Below are positions 1 through 6,833 of a stretch of 8,687 nt of DNA, piece after piece. Location of the stretch: assembly GCA_020718945.1 (NCBI GenBank), contig DYRB01000101.1, forward strand, positions 1 through 8,687, in the 5' to 3' direction. Each line of letters opens with the position of its first letter. Within the stretch, counting starts at the first letter, position 1. The stretch comes from Lamprocystis purpurea (lineage in GTDB: Bacteria; Pseudomonadota; Gammaproteobacteria; Chromatiales; Chromatiaceae). The notes under the pieces were generated by a model. It saw nothing but the letters and a program-made list of their open reading frames with translations, was not told the DNA's origin and did not search any database. Both the position numbers and the translations under genes were made by a program.

Positions 1-11
1 GGTGTTGGTCT

Positions 12-28
12 CAAATTTGGAATTGCTG
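12..28 (+). promoter_or_regulatory. Candidate operator: 17-bp palindrome-cored motif, copy 1
   Basis: The sequence CAAATTTGGAATTGCTG begins with the perfect 8-bp palindrome CAAATTTG and lies 203 bp before the chosen start of the haem-protein gene. The same 17-mer with one difference (AAC for AAT) occurs on the minus strand at 8635-8651, about 160 bp before the lipoxygenase start and in the same orientation relative to that gene. This suggests a shared regulator-binding site. A genome-wide dispersed repeat is the main alternative. No regulator is encoded in the window. Confidence 0.4.
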
Positions 29-100
29 GGCAGCGGGACACCGGCCCATTACTTCCAGGCTTCTCGTTACACTGCCCCCCTGTGTATCCCGACCAGACCC

Positions 101-120
101 CAGTCAGGCCCAGTCAGGCC
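101..120 (+). repeat. 10-bp tandem duplication in the haem-gene leader
   Basis: Two perfect, adjacent copies of CAGTCAGGCC, followed at once by a related GC-rich stretch ending in CCAGGC. They lie upstream of the predicted promoter at 144-171. They could be a duplicated protein-binding half-site or simply replication slippage. Confidence 0.5.
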
Positions 121-143
121 GCGGCCAGGCGAGCGACGGGTGC

Positions 144-171
144 TTGGCGGGACTGGAACTGGTGTTATGCT
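144..171 (+). promoter_or_regulatory. Candidate sigma70 promoter for the catalase-like gene
   Basis: TTGGCG (144-149) and TATGCT (166-171) are separated by 16 bp. TG at 163-164, one base before the -10 box, makes it an extended -10 type. Transcription would start near 178, giving a leader of about 54 nt before the ATG at 232. The match is reasonable for a GC-rich genome but rests on sequence inspection alone. Confidence 0.35.
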
Positions 172-218
172 CCCGCCCTAGTCACACACTCGGATAAGGG
201 CCTCCTTCCGCGGCCCCT

Positions 219-224
219 GGGGGA
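219..224 (+). promoter_or_regulatory. Ribosome binding site supporting the ATG at 232
   Basis: GGGGGA sits 7 nt before the ATG at 232. The frame is open back to an ATG at 82, but the 50 extra residues it would add are low-complexity and unlike the family. The candidate promoter at 144-171 also lies downstream of that ATG. Together these favour 232 as the start. Confidence 0.5.
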
Positions 225-231
225 CAGATCC

Positions 232-1341
232 ATGCTGCGCGATAAGATCCTCACCGCCCTGCTGACCCTGTACCGGCGCCTGCAACTGGCCCTGGTGACC
301 TTCGTCGTCACCCTGGCGGTGTCGGCCAACAGCCTGTTCGGGCGCCAGCGCATGTCCCACGAGAACGGCATCGCCTGCGCCGGACACCTGCGCATAGTCC
401 CGGACCCCAGGCTCCCGCCCCACGAGTTCTTCCAGCCCGGGCGCACCTTCGGCTGCCGGGTGCGTCACGGCATGGCCTCGTTCAAGGACGACGCCAAGCT
501 CGTGGTGCGCAGTGCGTCCATCAAGTTCGCCGACTCCCGGGACAAGGCGCCCCTGGACCTGCTCCTGAACACCGGGTCCCTGCCCCTGTTCTGGGACGCC
601 CGCACCTTCGTCGGCTTCATGCGCGTCACCATGGCCGGTCGGGGCAAGTACTTCACCAGCCACCTGCGCCGCTACCCCCAGTCCTGGGTGGGGGGCGGCG
701 ACAGTGTCCGTCGCGACCCCGATGCCTTCGACCGCATGGTCTATCACACCCAGACGGTATCGGGCTTCGTCGGCGAGGACGGGGTCTACCGCTACGCCCG
801 CTACCGGCTGGTCCCGGACCCCTGGGACGGCACCGAATCCGGCGCCCCGGACACCTGGGACCGGGACCACCCCTGGCTCCAGAACCCCTATCAGGACGAG
901 ACGCGCAACCGCAATTACCTCAAGGAGGCCACCCGCGCCTTCCTGGGCCGGGGCGGCAAGCTCCACTACCGGCTCCAGATCCAACTGCGCGACCGCCCGG
1001 AGGACGGCGCCAACACCCAATGGCTGTCCAGCGCCGTGCTCTGGGACCAGGGGCGTTTCCCCTACCTGGACCTGGCCGAGGTCGAGTTGGACCGGGCCCT
1101 GTCCTACGAGGAGTCCATGCTGACCTGGTTCGACTTGAGCCGGCACCCGGACAGCCTGCCTATCCCCAAGGCCAGTTCCATCGACGACCCACACTCCCTC
1201 AACCACCTGCGCCTGGCCGCCATCTGGGCCACCCGCGCCCGACTCCTGTCCTACCGCCTCTGGGGCATGCCCCGCGCCTTCTCCGACTCCCGGCAGGCCG
1301 ACGACTGGCAAGGCATTCCGCCGCTGCGGGATCCGCCTTGA
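232..1341 (+). CDS. Catalase-related haem protein, probably acting on fatty acid hydroperoxides
   Basis: A 369-residue protein of the small catalase-fold group that includes coral allene oxide synthase (cAOS) and the cyanobacterial mini-catalases linked to lipoxygenase; true catalases are usually near 480 residues or more. The stretch from R40 fits the catalase distal segment: H43 in MSHENG is the distal histidine. N113 in LLLNTG fits the distal asparagine, and the following LPLFWDA fits the catalase segment after it. Near the C-terminus R337-L-L-S-Y341 is the R-x-x-x-Y motif whose tyrosine binds haem iron. The residue before H43 is serine; catalases usually have valine there and cAOS has threonine, where it is linked to low catalase activity. 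I therefore infer hydroperoxide rearrangement rather than H2O2 disproportionation. Residues 18-36 are hydrophobic and may contact membrane. The gene faces the lipoxygenase operon. Product identity (allene oxide, other epoxide or aldehydes) cannot be read from sequence. Confidence 0.82.
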   Translation: MLRDKILTALLTLYRRLQLALVTFVVTLAVSANSLFGRQRMSHENGIACAGHLRIVPDPRLPPHEFFQPGRTFGCRVRHGMASFKDDAKLVVRSASIKFADSRDKAPLDLLLNTGSLPLFWDARTFVGFMRVTMAGRGKYFTSHLRRYPQSWVGGGDSVRRDPDAFDRMVYHTQTVSGFVGEDGVYRYARYRLVPDPWDGTESGAPDTWDRDHPWLQNPYQDETRNRNYLKEATRAFLGRGGKLHYRLQIQLRDRPEDGANTQWLSSAVLWDQGRFPYLDLAEVELDRALSYEESMLTWFDLSRHPDSLPIPKASSIDDPHSLNHLRLAAIWATRARLLSYRLWGMPRAFSDSRQADDWQGIPPLRDPP

Positions 1342-1366
1342 GCGATCAGCCTAAGAAAGCAGTTGA

Positions 1367-1485
1367 GCCGCAAATGAACGCAAATAGACGCAAATAGACA
1401 AGGATGTCGTGTCGGTCTCCGGTTCACCCCGCGGGTGACTTGCGGAATCTGCCTAACTGACTGACCCATTTGCGTAATTTGCGGC
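1367..1485. repeat. Non-coding inverted-repeat element made of GCAAAT units
   Basis: Between the two convergent genes, three 10-bp units (GCAAATGAAC, then GCAAATAGAC twice, 1370-1399) face ATTTGCGT (1468-1475) and ATTTGCGGC (1477-1485) on the other side. The outer arms GCCGCAAAT (1367-1375) and ATTTGCGGC are perfect inverted complements. Near the centre a small hairpin, TCACCC/CGC/GGGTGA (1424-1438), could form the tip. This resembles a dispersed intergenic element seen in many bacterial genomes, often mis-annotated because its minus strand translates to peptides like ICVHLRL. The AT-rich arms stand out from the surrounding sequence. Its function is unknown; folding of the transcripts or termination between convergent genes is possible. 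Confidence 0.6.
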
Positions 1486-1507
1486 CGAATGGGCCTTTCT
1501 GGGATGG

Positions 1508-1525
1508 CCGACCGCTGTCGGGTTT
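1508..1525 (+). terminator. Weak candidate terminator for the haem-protein transcript
   Basis: CCGAC, loop CGCT, GTCGG forms a perfect 5-bp GC-rich stem (1508-1521), followed on the plus strand by GTTT and then CTTACTTCTC. It ends just outside the stop codon of the convergent cyclase gene. The stem is short and the T tract is broken, so it may act only together with the inverted repeat at 1367-1485. It has no T tract on the minus strand. Confidence 0.25.
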
Positions 1526-1526
1526 C

Positions 1527-4500
1527 TTACTTCTCCTCCCTCACCATGATCCCCTCCCAGTCGTCGCCGACCCCCTCGGCGCGGCAGCGCTCGGCCCAGG
1601 CCAGGTAGTCCCGCGCCAGGGGGTCCTGGGGGGCCTGGGCCAGGCAGGCGGCGAAGCCCTCGGCGGCGGCCTCGAAGCGGCGGTCGAAATAGGCCGCCAG
1701 GGCCTCGTTGAAGCGCGGCACCCAGGGGGCCAGGGCGGCGCGCTCCGCCGGTTCCCGGGCGTCCACGGCCTCGTGGACCAGGATGGCCTGGGCCCGGCCC
1801 TTGAAGCGCACCCGACCGACGGTGCGCAGGCAGAAGGCGAGGGGGTCCTCCAGCTCGGCGCGGGTACCCTCGCTCAGCAGGACCGGGGTCCCGTAGACCT
1901 TGGTCAGACCCTCCAGCCGGGCCGTGGTGTTGACCGTGTCGCCGAGGACCGTGGTGGACATGCGCCCTTGCGACCCTATGGTCCCCAGCATGACCCCGCC
2001 GGTGTGCACCCCGATCCCCATGGCCAGGGGGACCCGGCCCTGGGCGATACGCTCGGTGCTGTACCGGCGCAGGCGCTGCTGCATGGCGATGGCGGCGCGC
2101 AGGGCCCCGTCGGCGCGGCCGATGAACAGGGCCTTGACCCCGTCCCCGGTGAACTCGTCGATGAAGCCCCCCTCGGCGGTCAGGGCCGGGCCCAGCCGGG
2201 CCAGGATGGCGTTGACCAGGGCGAAGGTGTCGTTGGGGCCGACGCGCTCGGACAGGCTGGTGAAGCCGCGCAGGTCGGTGAACATCACCGTCAACTGGCG
2301 CTGCACCCCCTCGCCCAGGCGGATGTCCTCGATGCGCTTGTGCCCCAGGTGCTCCAGGAAAGGGCGCGGGACGAAGCGCCCGAAGGCCTCGGCCTGGCGC
2401 CGCTGGGCCTCGAACAGGCGGGCGTTCTCCAGGGACACGGCCACCTGGCCGGCAATGGCCTCCACCAGTTCGCCGGCCGCCGGGGTGAAGGCCCCGGTCC
2501 CCAGCTCGTTCTCCAGCACCGCCAGCCCTACCAGACGGCCGTGGCGCAGCAGCGGTGCCGCCGCCAGGGACAGGCGCTCGAACCCCTGCACATAGGGGTC
2601 GCGGCTCAGCCATTCGTGGGTGCGGGCGTTGTCCACCACCAGGGTCCGGCGGGTGCGGGCGACATAGTCCACCAGGCGCAGGGGCAGGTCGGTCGGCCCT
2701 GCCCCCGGGGTCCCGGGCAGGCGCCGGCAGCGCCCGGCGTCGTCCGCCACCGCGGCGGCCAAGGGGGTCAGACCCTCATCCTGGACCAGCAGGGTGACCC
2801 GCCGGGCCCCGGCCTGCACTAAGAGGATCTCCAGCACCCGGTCTACCAGGCGGTCGACCTCGATGCTCTCGGATACCGCCCGCACTGCCCCCAGCACGGC
2901 GTCGAGGGTCAGGCGCTCCGGCTCGCCGGACCCGGCCCCCACGAGGCGCAATCGGGCGCGCGACCCGTGGCGCTGCCAGAGCCCCCGGGCCCGCTCCAGC
3001 AGGGCGCGGGCCTCCTCCCTGTGCCCGGCACCGCCGTGGGCATGGGCCGCCTGCTCGGTGGCCCAGGCCGCGAGGAAGAGGTTGCCGCCCTCGGCGGCCC
3101 CGGCGGCGGTGTCGTGCCAGGCCGCCAGGGCCAGGTCCCCGCGCCCCCGGCGGGCGGCCCGCTGCGCCCTGAGGGCTTGCCGGTAGGGGGCGAAGTCGTG
3201 GGGGTTGTGCCGCGCCCAGCCGTTCAGCCAGTGGCGCACCCGGGCCAGGCGCAGCCGCCCCGCCGTCCCCAGGGCCGGCCTGCGGGCCAGGACCAGGCCG
3301 TAGAGGGCCATGCAGGGCTTCCAGAAGGCCTGGCCCAGGGCCGCCTCGGCCCGCTCATAGAGCAGCCCGAACTGGCGTTCGGCCTGGTCCCAATCGTCCA
3401 GCAGGAAGGCGAGCCAGCCGGCCCCGCCGGCCACTGTGGCTATGGCCATGGCAGAGCCCGGGTCCGGCAGCAGTTCGTCCAGGCGCGTCGGCCAGTCCGC
3501 CCAGGCACCGACGGCCCTGGGCTCGACGCGCTCGGCGTCGGCCAGGTTGGCCGCCACCTGGACCCAGACCCGCAGGGCCTGGACGGTCTGGGCCTGGCTG
3601 GACCCCAGCAGGGCCGGCAGATAGCCGGCGTAGCGCTGTTCCACCCAGTCCAGGGACCGCCCGGCCAGCAGGTCGGCGTAATAGGCGACGGTGCCGCAGT
3701 AGACGGCGTTCTCCAGGTCCCCGGCGTCGCGGGCCTGGTCATAGCAGGCCAGGGTATCGGCGGCGCACAGCCGTAACGGGTCCCGGGCGTGGCGGGTGAA
3801 GCCGTGCCACAGGAGCCCGGTCTTGCCCACCAGGTGGCGGTCACCGGTGCGCGCCAGGAGGTCCATGGACAGGGCCCCCAGGCGGCAGCCGGCGTCCACC
3901 GCGTTGACGGCGTTGGTGAAAATCATGCCCAGGAGGGCGTAGCCGTAGGCGGACAGCCCGATGCTCCCCTGGGCCAGGGTCAGCCGGACCATGCGCCCGG
4001 CGATGAGCGGGACCAGGTTGGGCGAGCCCCAATAGGCATTGGTGGCGCTCTTCATGAGGATGGCCATGGCCGCCCGGGCCCTGGGGTCGCCCATGGGCGG
4101 CAGGTCGAGGAGGGCGGCGGGGCTGCGCCCGCGCAGGGCCAGGGCGGTGCGCGCCAGGCCGGCGAGGACCTGGACCTGCCCGGCCCGGCGCGGCAGGGCG
4201 ACGCCGAGCTCGGCCTCCAGCACGTCCAGGCCCACCCGGGTCGCCTCGACATAGCGCCGCTGGGCCACGCCTATGCCGATACGCACGTTGTGGGCCGCCA
4301 CCCGGCGGTCCAGGTCCTGGGTGCGGGCCAGGACCTCCCGGGCCAGGGCCTCGGCCTCGTCGTAGCGTTCGGTGACGTAGCCGGCCTCGGCCCCCTCCAG
4401 GTGCAGGTCCAGGGCCAGATCGGGGTCCAGGGACCAGGGGTCGGGCGCCAGCAGTTCCCGGCCCATGGCGAGATAGCGCACCGCCTGGGGGCGGGCCTGG

Positions 4501-6830
4501 GCGGCCCGGGCCCGGCGCCCGGCCAGCAGGCAGACCCGTGCGAAGGCCAGGCGCTCGGGCTGGGAGTCCACCAGCGTCAGGGCCTCCGCCAGGTGGTCCA
4601 TGACCTCCACCGCTCGGGGCTCAGGGTTGTCGGGATCGGCCTCGGCCACCAGGCCCCGGGCTATCGCCAGGTGGATGACCGCACGGCCTTCGACGGCTAT
4701 GGACTCGTGGGCCCCCTGCTGGACCCGGTCGTGGAGGAAGGCGTAGCGCGGGTTGATGCCGGGCGCCCGCCCGTCGCGCTGGGCCAGACGGGCGTCGGCC
4801 TCGGCGAGCCGATAGTCGGCCCCCAGGGGCAGGAGCAGCCCAGTGGCCAAGGCCGGCTCCAGATCGGCGACGACCTCGGCCTGGGGGCGCGCGGCGATGG
4901 ACACCAGCCCCTGGAGGTCGAAGGTGGCCCCCAGGCAGGCCCCGAGCTGGAGCATGCGCCGGGTCCGATCAGGCAGCTCGCCCAGGCGCCCGGCCATGAA
5001 CTCGACCACGTTGTCGGTGTAGCCTTGGGCCTCGATGGCCGCCAGGTCCCAGCCCCAGCGCCCTGCATCGAGGTCCAGGGCGATCCGCCCGGCCTCCGCC
5101 AGGCGCTCTAGGAACTGGCGCAGAAAGAAGGGGTTGCCGCCGGTCTTGGCAAACACCAGGGTGGCCAGGGGGGCGACCGAGTCGGCCTCCAGATGCAGGG
5201 TGTCGGCGACCAGGGCCGTCGTGTCCGCGAGGGTGAGGGGCGGCAGGGACAGGGTCTGCGGGCGCCGACCCTGGGCCTCCAACCGGCCCAGGGCCGTGGT
5301 CAGGGGGTGGCCGGGACCGACCTCGTTGTCGCGGTAGGCGCCGAGGATCAGGAGGTGGGCGGCGGCTGGGTCCGCCACCATCGATTCGAGGAGCTGGAGG
5401 GAGGCCAGGTCCGCCCACTGGAGGTCGTCGAGGAACAGGGCCACCGGGTGCCGGGCCCCGGCCAGGGCACGCAGGAAGGCCCGCAGGGTGAGGTCGAAGC
5501 GCGCCTGGGCCTCCGTCGGGCCGACCTCCGGGAGCGGCGCCTGGGGCCCGAGCAGGGTCTCCGCGCCCGGCACCAGCCCCAGGACCAGGGCGCCGTTGCC
5601 GGCCAGGCCCTGCTCCAGGGCCGCCCGCAGCTGCGCGAGTTCTGTCTCCGGCAGGGCCAGGGCCTGCTGGGTCAGGGCCGCCAGGGCCTCGCGCCAGGCC
5701 AGGTAGGGCAGGTCGCGGTGGAACTGATCGAACTTGCCCGGGCAGTACCAGCCCTGAGGCCCCGCCATGGGGACATGCAACTCGTCGATCAGGGACGACT
5801 TGCCCACCCCGGACCAGCCGCCTACCAGGACGCAGCGTCGCTCGCCCTCGGCCGCAGCCTCCCAGGCCCCGACCAGGGTCGCGATCTCGGCCGACCGACC
5901 GTAGAGCCGCTCTGGGATGGCGAAGCGCCCGCCCTGATCCCAGGCGCCGAGGGGAAAGTCGGTCGCAATGCCCAGATCCAGTTCGTCGCGCGCCCGCTCC
6001 AGGTCCGCCGCCAGTCCCGCGGCCGAGGCATAGCGGGCCTCCGGGTCCTTGGCCAGCAGCCGGTGGACCAGGCGCGGCAGGGCCGGGTGCAGGCCCGGGC
6101 GGCGCTGCCTAAGGTCGGGCGGCTGGCGGGCCAGGTGGGCGTGGATCAGCTCCCGCGGGTCAGGGGAGACGAAGGGCGGGGCCCCGGCGCAGAGTTCGTA
6201 GAGGACCACCCCGGCGGCGTAAAGGTCGGCGCGCAGGTCCACGGACTTGTTGGTGCGCCCGGTCTGCTCCGGGGCCAGGTAGGTCGGGGCACCCAGGTCC
6301 GCGGGGTCGTGGTCGGCGGCCACCGACTCCTGGCGCAGCCGAGTGGCGCGGCTCAGGTCGCTGAGCTTGAGGCGGCCCTGGCGTGGGTCCCACAGCAGGT
6401 TGCCGGGGTGTATGCCGAGATGGACCACCCCGCGGGCGTGGAGCCGCGCCAGGGCCCGCGCCAGGGCCAGGCCGATGGCCAGGACCTCCGCCTGTTCCCG
6501 GCGTCGTCCCTCGCCCAGGGTGCGGTCCAGGGGCTCGCCGCCGAAGTCCTCGATGACCAGGGCCCAGCCGTGACCCACCTGGATCAGGTCCAGGTGCTCG
6601 ACCAGGGTATCGCCGTCGAGGTCCTGGGCCAGTTCGCGGGCGAGGTCGAAGGCGGCCTGGACCACCGCCCGTTCGCGGTCCGAGGGGTAGGGGTCGCGGT
6701 TGGTCCTGATGGTCACCGCCCGGCCGGTCGCCCGCTGGGTCCCCCGATAGACCAGGCAGTGGGACCCCGTGTGGAGCAGGGGCCCCAGGTCGTAGCCCGG
6801 CGTTTGGGGAGCGGCGCCTGGGGCGGTCAT
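1527..6830 (-). CDS. Giant signalling protein: pseudokinase, AAA ATPase, helical repeats, GAF, class III nucleotide cyclase
   Basis: 1767 residues, cytoplasmic, no membrane segments seen. Residues 13-280 have a Ser/Thr kinase fold with YLAPEQTGR as the APE segment, but lysine of VAIK is R42, the HRD/HKD motif is HLG (G139 for the catalytic Asp) and DFG is DLS (D158), so it is probably inactive. Residues 305-580 are an AAA/STAND-type ATPase: Walker A GGWSGVGKSS (K344), Walker B LFLDDLQWAD (D468, D469). Residues 730-1300 are alanine-rich helices, TPR-like. Residues 1325-1475 are a GAF domain, followed by a signalling helix. Residues 1510-1690 are a class III cyclase with metal ligands D1519 and D1563 and transition-state residues N1634 and R1638. 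The purine-selecting positions are E1559 (usually Lys in adenylate cyclases) and T1627. A short helical tail follows. Cyanobacterial relatives with this N-terminal order usually end in a histidine kinase. Translation probably couples to the lipoxygenase gene, whose stop lies 3 bp upstream. Ligand and product (cAMP or cGMP) are unproven. Confidence 0.9.
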   Translation of the reverse strand: MTAPGAAPQTPGYDLGPLLHTGSHCLVYRGTQRATGRAVTIRTNRDPYPSDRERAVVQAAFDLARELAQDLDGDTLVEHLDLIQVGHGWALVIEDFGGEPLDRTLGEGRRREQAEVLAIGLALARALARLHARGVVHLGIHPGNLLWDPRQGRLKLSDLSRATRLRQESVAADHDPADLGAPTYLAPEQTGRTNKSVDLRADLYAAGVVLYELCAGAPPFVSPDPRELIHAHLARQPPDLRQRRPGLHPALPRLVHRLLAKDPEARYASAAGLAADLERARDELDLGIATDFPLGAWDQGGRFAIPERLYGRSAEIATLVGAWEAAAEGERRCVLVGGWSGVGKSSLIDELHVPMAGPQGWYCPGKFDQFHRDLPYLAWREALAALTQQALALPETELAQLRAALEQGLAGNGALVLGLVPGAETLLGPQAPLPEVGPTEAQARFDLTLRAFLRALAGARHPVALFLDDLQWADLASLQLLESMVADPAAAHLLILGAYRDNEVGPGHPLTTALGRLEAQGRRPQTLSLPPLTLADTTALVADTLHLEADSVAPLATLVFAKTGGNPFFLRQFLERLAEAGRIALDLDAGRWGWDLAAIEAQGYTDNVVEFMAGRLGELPDRTRRMLQLGACLGATFDLQGLVSIAARPQAEVVADLEPALATGLLLPLGADYRLAEADARLAQRDGRAPGINPRYAFLHDRVQQGAHESIAVEGRAVIHLAIARGLVAEADPDNPEPRAVEVMDHLAEALTLVDSQPERLAFARVCLLAGRRARAAQARPQAVRYLAMGRELLAPDPWSLDPDLALDLHLEGAEAGYVTERYDEAEALAREVLARTQDLDRRVAAHNVRIGIGVAQRRYVEATRVGLDVLEAELGVALPRRAGQVQVLAGLARTALALRGRSPAALLDLPPMGDPRARAAMAILMKSATNAYWGSPNLVPLIAGRMVRLTLAQGSIGLSAYGYALLGMIFTNAVNAVDAGCRLGALSMDLLARTGDRHLVGKTGLLWHGFTRHARDPLRLCAADTLACYDQARDAGDLENAVYCGTVAYYADLLAGRSLDWVEQRYAGYLPALLGSSQAQTVQALRVWVQVAANLADAERVEPRAVGAWADWPTRLDELLPDPGSAMAIATVAGGAGWLAFLLDDWDQAERQFGLLYERAEAALGQAFWKPCMALYGLVLARRPALGTAGRLRLARVRHWLNGWARHNPHDFAPYRQALRAQRAARRGRGDLALAAWHDTAAGAAEGGNLFLAAWATEQAAHAHGGAGHREEARALLERARGLWQRHGSRARLRLVGAGSGEPERLTLDAVLGAVRAVSESIEVDRLVDRVLEILLVQAGARRVTLLVQDEGLTPLAAAVADDAGRCRRLPGTPGAGPTDLPLRLVDYVARTRRTLVVDNARTHEWLSRDPYVQGFERLSLAAAPLLRHGRLVGLAVLENELGTGAFTPAAGELVEAIAGQVAVSLENARLFEAQRRQAEAFGRFVPRPFLEHLGHKRIEDIRLGEGVQRQLTVMFTDLRGFTSLSERVGPNDTFALVNAILARLGPALTAEGGFIDEFTGDGVKALFIGRADGALRAAIAMQQRLRRYSTERIAQGRVPLAMGIGVHTGGVMLGTIGSQGRMSTTVLGDTVNTTARLEGLTKVYGTPVLLSEGTRAELEDPLAFCLRTVGRVRFKGRAQAILVHEAVDAREPAERAALAPWVPRFNEALAAYFDRRFEAAAEGFAACLAQAPQDPLARDYLAWAERCRAEGVGDDWEGIMVREEK

Positions 6831-6833
6831 GGA

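Noticed and set aside
82..231. Upstream ATG adding 50 residues to the haem protein
   Set aside because: The extension is low-complexity, lies over the candidate promoter, and lacks the ribosome site that precedes the ATG at 232.
178..1311. A 377-codon open frame on the minus strand opposite the haem-protein gene
   Set aside because: Low-complexity Gly/Val/Gln-rich translation with no family motif, while the plus strand carries conserved catalase-fold residues.
232..1341. Annotation as an ordinary H2O2 catalase
   Set aside because: The protein is much shorter than catalases, has serine before the distal histidine, and sits next to a lipoxygenase. The fold is shared but the reaction probably is not.
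1251..1469. Small minus-strand frame containing ICVHLRL
   Set aside because: This is the well-known spurious translation of the GCAAAT inverted-repeat element and not a gene.
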